A stretch of DNA of 64,000 bases from Verrucomicrobiales bacterium. GTDB taxonomy: Bacteria > Verrucomicrobiota > Verrucomicrobiia > Verrucomicrobiales > DEV007. Made by a program: the position numbers and the translations under genes. The notes beneath the pieces were generated by a model that made no database searches, was not told the DNA's origin, and saw only the letters and a program-made list of their open reading frames with translations. Where the stretch lies: assembly GCA_028033615.1 (NCBI GenBank), contig JAOFDG010000001.1, positions 22,436-86,435 on the forward strand. Reading direction: 5' to 3'. Within the stretch, counting starts at the first letter, position 1. Every line of letters starts with the position of its first letter. This document shows, piece after piece, positions 49,628 through 58,782 of the stretch.

Positions 49628-50797
49628 ATGTCGCCAAAAGAACAATTTGAACTCCTTGTCCGAGGTACTGCTACAGTTTTAAATGAAAAGGAACTTTTAA
49701 CCAAGCTTGAGACAGGTAGGCCCCTTAGGGCTAAATTGGGTGTAGACCCTACTGCTCCTGACATTCATCTAGGTCATACCGTCGTTCTGGAAAAGTTGAG
49801 ACAGTTCCAATCTCTGGGTCATCAGGCCGTTCTTATCATTGGTGATTTTACGGCAACGGTCGGAGACCCGACTGGTCGATCCTCGACGAGGCCACCATTA
49901 ACACGTGAAGAGGTTTTGGCTAATGCTGAGACCTACACGGACCAGGCGTTTAAGATATTAGATCGAGATCAAACTGAGGTCGTTTATAATGGGGAGTGGT
50001 TCCGGAAAATGACTTACGAAGAGGTTCTTAAGCTTAATGCACGAGTCACCATGCAACAAATGTTGCAGCGTGAGGACTTTAAGTCACGAATAGACGGTGC
50101 CGTTGAAGTTAGACTACATGAAATTCAATACCCAATCATGCAGGGTTGGGATTCAGTTGTAGTTAAGGCTGACGTTGAGCTAGGCGGGACAGACCAACTC
50201 TTTAATATCTTGGTTGGGAGAGATATGCAAAAATCTGAAGGTATGGATTCCCAGGTCGCCATGTGTTTACCTATATTAGAGGGGACAGACGGAGTGAAAA
50301 AGATGTCCAAGAGCTATGGCAATTATGTTGGTGTTGATGAAGACCCTGCCGAGATGTTCGGTAAGACGATGAGCGTCTCCGATGAATTGATGGACCGTTG
50401 GTATACTCTTTTGTTAGGTGCAGAAAGAGACACCCAATTGCACCCAATGGAAGCCAAAAAGCACTTGGCCGAATCTATTGTTGGGAGATATCACAGTGAA
50501 GAAAAGGCCAAAGAGGCACGCAGCGATTTTGAATCTAAGTTTGTCAAAAATGATACAGAGGCGACTTGGCCCGATGTTGAACTGGGTTCTGAAAGAAGGC
50601 TAATTGCTTCAGTTGGTTTAGCTTATTCTGAGGGCTATGGTGTTAAGCGCAGCGGCGGAGAAATCAGGCAACTCATTGCACAAGGAGCAATTCAAATAGA
50701 TGGTGAAAAGGTTACAGATCTCAAAGCCGACCTGCCCGATGACCTATCAGGAAAAGTATTGCGCCTTGATAAGAAACGTAGTGTGCGTTTGACCTAG
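49628..50797 (+). CDS. tyrS: Tyrosyl-tRNA synthetase
   Basis: 'LGVDPTAPDIHLGHTVVLEKLRQFQ', 'DQLFNILVGRDMQ', 'KKMSKSYGNYVG' (KMSKS), S4 domain at C-terminus. Confidence 0.96.
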   Translation: MSPKEQFELLVRGTATVLNEKELLTKLETGRPLRAKLGVDPTAPDIHLGHTVVLEKLRQFQSLGHQAVLIIGDFTATVGDPTGRSSTRPPLTREEVLANAETYTDQAFKILDRDQTEVVYNGEWFRKMTYEEVLKLNARVTMQQMLQREDFKSRIDGAVEVRLHEIQYPIMQGWDSVVVKADVELGGTDQLFNILVGRDMQKSEGMDSQVAMCLPILEGTDGVKKMSKSYGNYVGVDEDPAEMFGKTMSVSDELMDRWYTLLLGAERDTQLHPMEAKKHLAESIVGRYHSEEKAKEARSDFESKFVKNDTEATWPDVELGSERRLIASVGLAYSEGYGVKRSGGEIRQLIAQGAIQIDGEKVTDLKADLPDDLSGKVLRLDKKRSVRLT

Positions 50798-50840
50798 TTT
50801 ACCTCATGCCATAAAGATTAATAAAAAAATTGATTCAAGA

Positions 50841-51626
50841 GTGAGAATACTTGGCCGAACTGTTTTAAACTCCCTGTCTTATTTTGGACAGTTGGCTAAG
50901 CTGCTTACTGAAATAATGATCTTCCTCTTCAAAGGGAGGATTAGGCCGAGACTCATGTGTCGGCAGATAGTAAATATTGGATTTAGCTCTCAAATGGTCG
51001 TGATCGTAACAGGCGCCTTCACAGGTGCTGTTTTTACTGCCCAGACTTATTACCAAGCCACGAAGCTCGATTTGGAATCTGGTATAGGTGGATTAGTTTC
51101 TATAGCAATTTGTAGAGAGCTTGGACCAGTTCTCGTTGGACTCATGCTCGCTGGGAGAGTGGGAGCTTCGATGGCTGCTGAAATTGGCACCATGAAAGTT
51201 ACCGAGCAAATTGATGCTCTAAAAACAATGGGGGTGAGTCCCACAGGATACGTGGTCGTTCCAAGATTTGTGGCGATTATGATTTCAATGCCACTTTTAA
51301 TAGCAGAGGCAATCATATTTGGAATCATGGCCTCTTATCTTATCGCCGTAAAATTTTATAACATTAATTCGGTTTGGTTTTTGAACCATCTCAATAGCTA
51401 TACCGAGCTTGAGGACATTGCATTCGGAATGATAAAAGGCTTCGTATTTGGTATTTTAATATGCCTCATCTCATGCCATCAGGGTCTTGTCGTTAAGGAC
51501 GGTGCTGTTGGAGTTGGGCGGGGTACAACAAAGGCCGTTGTTATATCTTCTTTGGCACTACTAGTGTTCAATTTTTTCCTAACTATCCTTCTGACAAATT
51601 TCTTCCCTTTTGGTGAAGGAGTATAG
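50841..51626 (+). CDS. MlaE family ABC transporter permease
   Basis: GTG start; 'ITGAFTGAVFTAQTYYQ', 'ELGPVLVGLMLAGRVGASMAAEIGTMKVTEQIDALKTMGVSPTGYVVVPRF'. Confidence 0.93.
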   Translation: MRILGRTVLNSLSYFGQLAKLLTEIMIFLFKGRIRPRLMCRQIVNIGFSSQMVVIVTGAFTGAVFTAQTYYQATKLDLESGIGGLVSIAICRELGPVLVGLMLAGRVGASMAAEIGTMKVTEQIDALKTMGVSPTGYVVVPRFVAIMISMPLLIAEAIIFGIMASYLIAVKFYNINSVWFLNHLNSYTELEDIAFGMIKGFVFGILICLISCHQGLVVKDGAVGVGRGTTKAVVISSLALLVFNFFLTILLTNFFPFGEGV

Positions 51627-51640
51627 GTTTCTAAAAAATA

Positions 51641-52141
51641 TTAAAAACCTTGGGTTGCTAGAACTTTTCGAAGTTCGACCTGAAAGACTGCCACGTCTTC
51701 TTGTGATGGAGTATAACCCTCTTCATCAGGCTTTAATCCTAGCTGGCTCATTTGATCAAAATGCCAAGATGCTGCTTTGCCATCTGAAAATGTGACTTTG
51801 CCACTGATGATACATTGGGGTTGAGCAATTGAATCAACACTTACGCTTACGCTACTAGACCCACCTTCTTGCTCCTCGCTAGGGTTTTCTGAGTTATCAT
51901 TAACTGCATCTTGTTCTTGATCTGTGACAGGCGCAGGTTCTTCATTATTCTCTTCCTCTTCCTCTTCCTCTTCCTCTTCCTCAGCGAATTCGAGTTTGAG
52001 ATCGGAAAGTAGAAAGCGAGTTTCTAGAAACGTGAGATTCAAATCGAAGTTCTCATGGATCTTCTTTTGAATAGTACCAAGGTCTTCGCCTGATTCTATC
52101 CATGATTTAACGGTAGCTATTTGATCTTCAGTCAGTTTCAT
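51641..52141 (-). CDS. Hypothetical protein with poly-Glu tract
   Basis: 166 aa ORF; EEEEEEEEEEE tract encoded by GAAGAG repeats; conserved-looking N and C termini. Confidence 0.6.
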   Translation of the reverse strand: MKLTEDQIATVKSWIESGEDLGTIQKKIHENFDLNLTFLETRFLLSDLKLEFAEEEEEEEEEEENNEEPAPVTDQEQDAVNDNSENPSEEQEGGSSSVSVSVDSIAQPQCIISGKVTFSDGKAASWHFDQMSQLGLKPDEEGYTPSQEDVAVFQVELRKVLATQGF

Positions 52142-52188
52142 CGTGAATTACGAGTAATCAGTTCTCCGAATGCTTTGATTTTTTAGAG

Positions 52189-52233
52189 TGGTGCGCGGGG
52201 ACGGGATCGAACCGCCGACCGACTGGGTGTAAA
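52189..52233 (-). other. tRNA-Val(TAC)-like 3' fragment (anticodon loop to CCA), candidate attachment-site remnant
   Basis: Reverse strand TTTACAC-CCAGT-CGGTC-GGCGG-TTCGATC-CCGTC-CCCGCGC-A-CCA: intact T-arm and acceptor 3' strand, no 5' half (no GCGCGGG partner) in the adjacent sequence. Confidence 0.75.
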
Positions 52234-52410
52234 CTATGCGCCATACGCTATTATACAAGTATAAAAGTAAAAGCGTGTACGTCATTGATGGGATTCAATC
52301 CCTCTAGGGGTATCTACTCTGTATCTAGTAGCCGATACAGAAAAAGGGTAGGCAAAAATAAACTCAACTGCTTACCCCAAATAAACCTAAACACATGCGA
52401 TTACGCTCCT

Positions 52411-52758
52411 ATGGCTACAACATACATTAAAAGAAAGAACGGAAAACCTCTCAGCCCAAACTACTACGCTGTGTGGTATGACCTAGAAGGGGAAAGACAA
52501 TCTAAAAGCACTGGCACCCCGAAAAAGAGAGATGCTGTAAAGATAGCTAACAAGTGGGAGTTTGAGTCTCATGAGGCAGAGAAGGCTGTTTTAAAGGAGA
52601 AGCAGGAGACAGCCGAATTGATGTTGGAGGAGTGTCGGAAGCTCTTAACTAAAAAGCAAAAGGATAGAACTCATCATGCGTTTATTAAGCTGATCACACA
52701 ACTATATGAGATTGAGAATGGAGTAGAATTAAAACTCCCTCTAATTGAGTATTCTTAG
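52411..52758 (+). pseudogene. Truncated tyrosine recombinase/integrase N-terminal fragment
   Basis: 'MATTYIKRKNGKPLSPNYYAVWYDLEGERQSKSTGTPKKRDAVKIANKWE' resembles an integrase arm-binding N-terminus; no catalytic domain follows; beside a tRNA fragment. Confidence 0.6.
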
Positions 52759-52844
52759 GATTTAGAGATACATAAAAGGGTAGGCAACTTTTTTTATAAG
52801 AGCATCTCTTGAGGTTATTGATTGATAGAATATAATCTCATTTA

Positions 52845-54092
52845 ATGCGGTGGAACAAAAAGTATTGGAGATCTAGGAATTTATTATTAACTCTACCAAT
52901 ATTGTTTGATGACTTGTCAGCAGAGGATCTGAACAAGGAGAATGTTCAGAAAGTTATTGGAAAAGAAAAGGCTCTTGGACGTAATTTCATATCCCCTTGG
53001 CGCAAAGAAAGACTATCTTTAAATAAGAAACATCGGGGTGGGCTTAATATTGATCTTAATAAACCGACACCTAAACCACTAAGTTTAATCATTAAGAATT
53101 CTAGTGGATGTAAAGATGTTCCTGACCCTAATCCATTTTTAGAACTGGTTGGAACCAAAGAACTTACCCTTTCAGACATTGATTTAAGTGAATGTAAGCT
53201 AGTTCCAACCACTCCGATTGATCATATAAAGCTTGAAGCCCCTTCTGAATTGTCAGCCTCTATGACGCTTTCTGAAATCGATGGTGCATTCTCTAAAATT
53301 AAACTGCCCCTCATTAAATTTAAGGGTGATAATGAATATCTGAATGGGAAAAAAGCCCATGATGCTTTTCAAAGAGAATTCGATAAAAGGGGTAATCCAC
53401 CCTTATGGAGTCAGGAAGATATAATGGATAATTGGTTTAATAAGCCGAATAACAAAATCGAATACCATGTAGAGAGATATCTGACTGAGCTTTGGAACAG
53501 CTTACCAGAAGAAGATCCTATATATCAATTAGGTTCAGAGAAGTTCTATGAATTATTTAGTGTCTTCCATCCCCAAGCTTTACACATTGTAGATCCACAC
53601 TGTAAAGATCCCAGATCTATACTCTTAGCGGATATCATCTTCAGAGATATTTATGGTGATAGCTATATGGAGATTAATCCTGAGAAGATAGAGGTTATAA
53701 AAGAACATGATCAATATCTGAAGTCGATTTCCTGTAATCCTGAATATCTAGAGGATTGCTCTAAGTCAGAGGTAAGGTGTAGAAAGAGGGTGAAGAAGTA
53801 TATCGATAAGGAAGAGACGAGGACTATACCGCAAGATATAATCGAGGCTTACTATCTATTTACACATTATGCGGATGCGTATGCAGGTATTGTCACTAAG
53901 CTACACATTAAGCAATATCTGATAGAGCATGGTGGTGATAAATACAAAGATCCTAAGTATTTAGATAAAGGGAAAAAAGGAGCTTGGAGCGTTCATTGGA
54001 GAGCAGCCGAAAAGTTTGTTCCTATTACATCAGCTTTCGTTAGAGGAAAGGCGATACCTGAACCTGTTGATACATGGCAAGAAGCTCTTTGA
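52845..54092 (+). CDS. Hypothetical protein, no recognised domain
   Basis: 415 aa uninterrupted ORF. Confidence 0.6.
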   Translation: MRWNKKYWRSRNLLLTLPILFDDLSAEDLNKENVQKVIGKEKALGRNFISPWRKERLSLNKKHRGGLNIDLNKPTPKPLSLIIKNSSGCKDVPDPNPFLELVGTKELTLSDIDLSECKLVPTTPIDHIKLEAPSELSASMTLSEIDGAFSKIKLPLIKFKGDNEYLNGKKAHDAFQREFDKRGNPPLWSQEDIMDNWFNKPNNKIEYHVERYLTELWNSLPEEDPIYQLGSEKFYELFSVFHPQALHIVDPHCKDPRSILLADIIFRDIYGDSYMEINPEKIEVIKEHDQYLKSISCNPEYLEDCSKSEVRCRKRVKKYIDKEETRTIPQDIIEAYYLFTHYADAYAGIVTKLHIKQYLIEHGGDKYKDPKYLDKGKKGAWSVHWRAAEKFVPITSAFVRGKAIPEPVDTWQEAL

Positions 54093-54160
54093 ATGAAACC
54101 TTAGGATTGGCAATGCTTCAGGTATCAGAAAATTGATCCTTACACCCATAACCAATGACT

Positions 54161-54192
54161 CATGGTCCCTTGTTCGTGGATTGTGTGGGGTG
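54161..54192 (+). repeat. Module A copy 1
   Basis: CATGGTCCCTTGTTCGTGGATTGTGTGGGGTG. Confidence 0.85.
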
Positions 54193-54220
54193 CCCACCGA
54201 CTATTAGCGGTGTTTGGTGA

Positions 54221-55756
54221 TCACTTATCCAAAGCAAAGCGGTAGAACTTCTTGCCGTCAGGAATTGGGATAGTGCGAGTCATTTCTCCATCGAGCTTAG
54301 TCCACTCAATGAGATTATCACTCTGCTCGATTGTTAATCCTAACGTGATATTATCACCATCTGGATCAACTGTTAAGACTACTGAACCTGCTCTAGCATC
54401 ACGCACTTGCTCAAGAACCTGTTCTAAGGATTGTCCTTCACCACCCTGTTCGAGTTCTGCAATTCTTTGATCCTTTTCAGCGACTTGTGCAACTAGGGTT
54501 TGAAGCTGTGCTTTCATTGCGTTTATCTCAGCCATAATGGATTGATCATTCTCGCTGAGCGTAGCCATTTGTTCGGTTATAGATTCGTCGTTAGCGTTAA
54601 GGATTTGATCGTTTTCATTAAGAGTATCGATATTTTCACTAAAAGCTTCAAGGGTTTCGTCTGCTGTTGTCAAAATGCCATCAAGCTCATCAATCTTTGT
54701 TGTGTTGGCAGTAATGGCAGCAGCTTGCTCAGGAGAAATTCCACCGCCATTTTCGCCCTCAACTATATTAGCTTGGAGCGCTTTAATGCTTTTATAATTC
54801 TCAAGTATATTTGCTGACACGAATGCGCTTATGTTGCGTCCATTAATTATAAATGACGTACCTCCAAAATCTACACCACGTAGATTAGCACCAGAGAAAA
54901 TAGCTTCTTCATTAGGTTCTTGGGTTCCAAGAGTCGCTGTTCTGATGGACCAAAATTCACTTCCTTTATGAAGACTGCTCTCTCTTAGACTAGCTCCTTC
55001 TAGGTTAGCTCCAGAAAAATCAGCCTCCAAAAGGTTAGCATTTTTAAGAGACGTGTTTATGAGAGAAGCATTTTTCAGGTTGGCTTCTTCGAGATCTGCT
55101 CCATCTAAATTCAAGCCATCCAGATTGGCGCCCTCGAGATCTGCCCTTTTAAGATTGGTATTAGGACCAACAAGATTACCTTTAATGATAGAGTAACCTT
55201 CAGGGAGCGTGTTAGGGGTGACTTTAACATCGCTCCAATAAACTTTATCAAGTTTAGTTCCTGATAGATTAGCACCCTCGAGATTTGTAGTATTGAAATA
55301 TACGTAACTTAAGTCCATTCCTTGAAGATCTGCTCCCTGAAGATCGGCACCATTGAGACTGACTCCTCTACCAACAAGATATCCATTTATAATCTTGTAA
55401 CCGAAAGGAAGAGCTGAGGGAGTCCCCTTTAATTTTCCAGATCTTATTCCTCCTACTCTGGCCGCTCCAAGGTCTGCGCCTTCAAGGTTTGCTCCCTGAA
55501 TATCAGCTTCATCCAACCCAGCAAAAGATAGATTAGCACCTTCGAGATTAGCATTTCTTAGATCAAATCTGTATAAATTTCCCCTACTGAGATCCGCATT
55601 AGGTTTTATTTCGAAAGTTCCAAAGTCAGTTTCAATTTTTCCAGTTCGTAAACCAGTTTCTGGGTCGACGTTCTCTTCGATCCAAACACCCTGCCCAAAG
55701 GATGATATCGAACTAATAATAAAAAATAATACGCTAATAATAATCGGCTTTTTCAT
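54221..55756 (-). CDS. Secreted pentapeptide-repeat protein with coiled-coil region
   Basis: Signal peptide; 'NLEGANLSFAGLDEADIQGANLEGADLG' A(D/N)LXX repeats; 'LVAQVAEKDQRIAELEQG' heptads. Confidence 0.88.
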   Translation of the reverse strand: MKKPIIISVLFFIISSISSFGQGVWIEENVDPETGLRTGKIETDFGTFEIKPNADLSRGNLYRFDLRNANLEGANLSFAGLDEADIQGANLEGADLGAARVGGIRSGKLKGTPSALPFGYKIINGYLVGRGVSLNGADLQGADLQGMDLSYVYFNTTNLEGANLSGTKLDKVYWSDVKVTPNTLPEGYSIIKGNLVGPNTNLKRADLEGANLDGLNLDGADLEEANLKNASLINTSLKNANLLEADFSGANLEGASLRESSLHKGSEFWSIRTATLGTQEPNEEAIFSGANLRGVDFGGTSFIINGRNISAFVSANILENYKSIKALQANIVEGENGGGISPEQAAAITANTTKIDELDGILTTADETLEAFSENIDTLNENDQILNANDESITEQMATLSENDQSIMAEINAMKAQLQTLVAQVAEKDQRIAELEQGGEGQSLEQVLEQVRDARAGSVVLTVDPDGDNITLGLTIEQSDNLIEWTKLDGEMTRTIPIPDGKKFYRFALDK

Positions 55757-55826
55757 ATCTCTTATTTAAGGCATATTTGAGGTTTTTCAAAACTTCAGTT
55801 CAATGCCTAAGCCCTAACAAATAATT

Positions 55827-55852
55827 CATGGTCCCTTGTTCGGGGATTGTGA
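55827..55852 (+). repeat. Module A copy 2
   Basis: CATGGTCCCTTGTTCGGGGATTGTGA. Confidence 0.85.
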
Positions 55853-55923
55853 GCTCTAAGATCCCTATAAATGTTTCTTATTTCTGTTGTCTTTGTTAGT
55901 GTGGTTTATCATTCTTTTGAACC

Positions 55924-56151
55924 ATGGATATAAATCCTTTTGCTTTATTTCTGCAGTATATAACTGTCCCATCAGCCATTTTAGGCGCATTGCTGATTAC
56001 GATTCATAAGGTAACGGGCAATAGAAATAAAAAAGAAAAGAACCTCGATAAAACTGTGCCATCGACTTTGGGATGTATTGTTTTCCCAATAGTATTCATA
56101 AATGTTGTTGGCTTCGCTTGGATGCTAATCGCCTATTTTAGGTCTGTGTAA
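55924..56151 (+). CDS. Small two-TM hypothetical protein
   Basis: 75 aa, two hydrophobic segments, located between repeat copies. Confidence 0.5.
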   Translation: MDINPFALFLQYITVPSAILGALLITIHKVTGNRNKKEKNLDKTVPSTLGCIVFPIVFINVVGFAWMLIAYFRSV

Positions 56152-56168
56152 TTCAATTAACTGACCCC

Positions 56169-56206
56169 CTGATCCATGGTCCCTTGTTCGTGGATTGTGT
56201 GGGGTG
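56169..56206 (+). repeat. Module A copy 3
   Basis: CTGATCCATGGTCCCTTGTTCGTGGATTGTGTGGGGTG. Confidence 0.88.
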
Positions 56207-56218
56207 ATCAAATGGCGT

Positions 56219-56256
56219 GGACCGTTATAATATTAGGAGGATTTTGTAATTGGTTT
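56219..56256 (+). repeat. Module B, partial copy
   Basis: GGACCGTTATAATATTAGGAGGATTTTGTAATTGGTTT; diverges afterwards. Confidence 0.75.
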
Positions 56257-56338
56257 TGTTTTAAAGCAACTCAGTAACTAAATTTCTTATTTGCTGATAG
56301 ATTGATGCCTTTTGAATCGTTTAGTAAGTTAAGAATAA

Positions 56339-57067
56339 ATGAACAGGCCTCTCATTTTTATAATTACCATCTTTTGCTTAGTTAGCATGATTACTCTTAT
56401 TACATCCAGAGAGTCTATGCGTAAGGATTTAGATGAAATTAGAAAGAGATTAATTCCTAAGATCAAAGAGGAACTCGAAGAGAAAGGCCTAGATCTTGGA
56501 TCCAAGGTATTTATCCGAATCTTCAAGGAAGAAAAAATATTGGAGTTATGGTTACAAGAGAACGAAAAAAAAACTTTCAGATTTTTTAAGAGTTTTCCAA
56601 TTTGTAATTATTCAGGTTATTTAGGTCCCAAATTGCAAGAAGGGGATCTACAAGCACCTGAGGGTTTTTATTCTGTGGATAAATCTAGAATGAATCCGAA
56701 TAGCAAGTTTCATCTATCATTTAATTTGGGTTTTCCCAACTCCCTTGAGAGTGACCTTGGTCGGACAGGTTCTTTTTTAATGGTTCATGGAGATTGTGTC
56801 TCAACAGGTTGTTTTGCTATGACAAATAAATGGATAGAAGAGATATATTTGATCGCTGAGGCTTCTCTAGAATCAGGGCATCATTCTTTTGATGTTCACT
56901 CCTTTCCATTTAGAATGTCAGCGGAAAAAATGGAAAGGAAATCTAATCAAAGATGGCAACTTTTCTGGGAAAATTTAAAACAAGGCTATGATTGGTTTGA
57001 GTCAAAAAAAACTCCTCCGCGTGTGGATCACAAAAATAAAATGTACACATTTAAAGATGCATTTTAA
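56339..57067 (+). CDS. YafK-like L,D-transpeptidase (YkuD family)
   Basis: 'FLMVHGDCVSTGCFAMTNKWIEEIYLIAEASL' catalytic HGxCVSxGC motif. Confidence 0.85.
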   Translation: MNRPLIFIITIFCLVSMITLITSRESMRKDLDEIRKRLIPKIKEELEEKGLDLGSKVFIRIFKEEKILELWLQENEKKTFRFFKSFPICNYSGYLGPKLQEGDLQAPEGFYSVDKSRMNPNSKFHLSFNLGFPNSLESDLGRTGSFLMVHGDCVSTGCFAMTNKWIEEIYLIAEASLESGHHSFDVHSFPFRMSAEKMERKSNQRWQLFWENLKQGYDWFESKKTPPRVDHKNKMYTFKDAF

Positions 57068-57084
57068 GTTTCCTTATAGTGTTC

Positions 57085-57321
57085 ATGAACTCCGTACCCT
57101 TTATCCTGCTCGCCATATCACTGCCCCTGCTTCTTGGGGGGTGTGGAATTGAAGAACCTACAATAGAGATTGAGAAGAATGGGGTATTTACTGTCAGACA
57201 TGAAAACGGCAAGAAGTTATGGGAAATAAGCTATAAGGACGACAAGAAGGTAGAAGGTTCAGAAAAGTTCTGGAACAGCAAAGGCGAGCCTGTTGATTCA
57301 ATAGAAGAAGCTAGGAAATAA
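57085..57321 (+). CDS. Small lipoprotein with MORN/YwqK-like repeat
   Basis: 'MNSVPFILLAISLPLLLGGCG' lipobox; 'RHENGKKLWEISYKDDKKVEGSEKFWNSKGEPV'. The listed GTG start at 57079 is also possible. Confidence 0.7.
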   Translation: MNSVPFILLAISLPLLLGGCGIEEPTIEIEKNGVFTVRHENGKKLWEISYKDDKKVEGSEKFWNSKGEPVDSIEEARK

Positions 57322-57324
57322 CCC

Positions 57325-58317
57325 ATGAACCCCGTACCCTTATTCCTGCTCGCAATATCACTGCCCCTGCTTCTTGGGGGGTGTGGGGAGAAGGAGTCTG
57401 TAGCTGATGTTAAGTCTGAAAAACCTGTTGCTGAATCTAAGCAAATAGAAGAAAAACAGCAGGAAGTTAAAGAGGAAGCTAAGACTGAAGAAGAAATCCC
57501 ATTAAATCCTAATTTAAAGTATGAAATAAAACGTGATAAGGTAATCATCACTGAATGTGATGCAAAGGCATCAGGGGATATAACTATTCCTGCAACTATT
57601 CAAGGTAAGAAAGTCACCAGTATTGGGAACTCTGCTTTTTCTGAATGTAAAGATCTATCAAGCATCACTATTGGGAAAAATATTAACAGAATTGAGAGTT
57701 ATGCATTTTCAGAATGTTCAAAGTTATCCGATATTATAATTCCTAATAATGTCACTCTCATAGGGAAGTCTGTGTTTTCTGATTGCACTTCACTCTCAAG
57801 TATAACTATTGGCAATAAAGTTCAGAGCATCGGTGAAATGGCGTTTGCATCATGCACAAGTCTATCCAGTATCACCATCCCTGAGAGCATCACCATGATT
57901 CGGAATTGGACATTTGTTTCATGTTCTGGACTAGTCAGTATCACTATTCCTGATAGCGTTACACTTATCGGAGATTGGGCGTTCGGTAACTGCACTAGTC
58001 TAAGAACGATCAGAATTTCGAGCGGAGTTACTAATATCGGTGCAGGTGCTTTTAATGCGTGTGCCGAACTCACTAAAGTCGTAGTTGGTCCGAATGTCAC
58101 AAAAATAGGTCGAGCGGCATTTGGAAATTGTTCTTCTTTAAAAGATATAACATTTCTTGGAAATGCACCTAAGATCAACCCATCAGATTTTGAACTTAAT
58201 TTATTACCAGTGCGAGGAATAGATGTTACACCCACCATCTACCGCAACCCCGAAGCAAAAGGTTGGGGGGATACTTGGGCTGGCAGGCCAGTAAAGCTAA
58301 TTAGCGAGAAACCATAA
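57325..58317 (+). CDS. BspA-type leucine-rich repeat (LRR_5) lipoprotein
   Basis: 'MNPVPLFLLAISLPLLLGGCG' lipobox; repeats 'SITIPDSVTLIGDWAFGNCTSL'. Confidence 0.9.
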   Translation: MNPVPLFLLAISLPLLLGGCGEKESVADVKSEKPVAESKQIEEKQQEVKEEAKTEEEIPLNPNLKYEIKRDKVIITECDAKASGDITIPATIQGKKVTSIGNSAFSECKDLSSITIGKNINRIESYAFSECSKLSDIIIPNNVTLIGKSVFSDCTSLSSITIGNKVQSIGEMAFASCTSLSSITIPESITMIRNWTFVSCSGLVSITIPDSVTLIGDWAFGNCTSLRTIRISSGVTNIGAGAFNACAELTKVVVGPNVTKIGRAAFGNCSSLKDITFLGNAPKINPSDFELNLLPVRGIDVTPTIYRNPEAKGWGDTWAGRPVKLISEKP

Positions 58318-58326
58318 CCAACAACC

Positions 58327-58365
58327 CCTGATCCATGGTCCCTTGTTCGGGGATTGTGTGGGCTG
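58327..58365 (+). repeat. Module A copy 4
   Basis: CCTGATCCATGGTCCCTTGTTCGGGGATTGTGTGGGCTG. Confidence 0.88.
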
Positions 58366-58383
58366 CACCTGTCCACCTACCAT

Positions 58384-58446
58384 CGACCGTTATAATCTTC
58401 GGTGAATTTTGTAATTGGTTAGATTTGAGTGTGGTGTTAGGGTTTA
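58384..58446 (+). repeat. Module B copy, immediately upstream of ATG 58450
   Basis: CGACCGTTATAATCTTCGGTGAATTTTGTAATTGGTTAGATTTGAGTGTGGTGTTAGGGTTT. Confidence 0.88.
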
Positions 58447-58449
58447 AAC

Positions 58450-58710
58450 ATGAAAATCATTCTTATCTTAGCAGGTTGCTGGTTTGTTTTGCTGTTCTTG
58501 ACTATCACGGGAATGCCTTATGGTGAATCTTTTCTTCTATTCATAGGTTCTCCGTTATTTGCTTTAGTTCATACTTTTTACTATCGTCACGATCATTCTG
58601 GTTGGGGGTCTTTCGCTCTAAAATGGTTTTTCAAGTCAATTGGGATTTTCATACTTTCATTATTCATTATGGGGTTCATAGCGGATAACATATTGAATAA
58701 AGGTATCTAG
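58450..58710 (+). CDS. Small hypothetical multi-TM protein
   Basis: 86 aa; ATG directly follows a module B leader. Confidence 0.55.
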   Translation: MKIILILAGCWFVLLFLTITGMPYGESFLLFIGSPLFALVHTFYYRHDHSGWGSFALKWFFKSIGIFILSLFIMGFIADNILNKGI

Positions 58711-58713
58711 AAT

Positions 58714-58782
58714 TATGAACCCCGTACCCTTATTCCTGATCATTGTGACACTGCCCCTGCTTCTTGGGGGGTATCAATAATG
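58714..58782 (+). pseudogene. Decayed copy of the MNPVP..LPLLLGG lipoprotein-signal segment
   Basis: ATGAACCCCGTACCCTTATTCCTGATCATTGTGACACTGCCCCTGCTTCTTGGGGGGTATCAATAA. Confidence 0.75.

Noticed and set aside
51610-51795. ORF overlapping the end of the mlaE-like gene
   Set aside because: Antisense to 51641..52141 and no recognisable product.
51943-51975. GAAGAG microsatellite as a phase-variation switch
   Set aside because: Hexanucleotide/trinucleotide units keep the frame, so length changes would only alter the poly-Glu tract.
52280-52320. Possible second tRNA-like 3' end (GATGGGATTCAATCCCTCTAGGGGTATCTA)
   Set aside because: T-arm pairing fails at several positions and no acceptor partner; similarity probably coincidental.
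54252-54817. Plus-strand ORFs 54252..54470 and 54500..54817
   Set aside because: Lie antisense to the pentapeptide-repeat gene; no plausible product.
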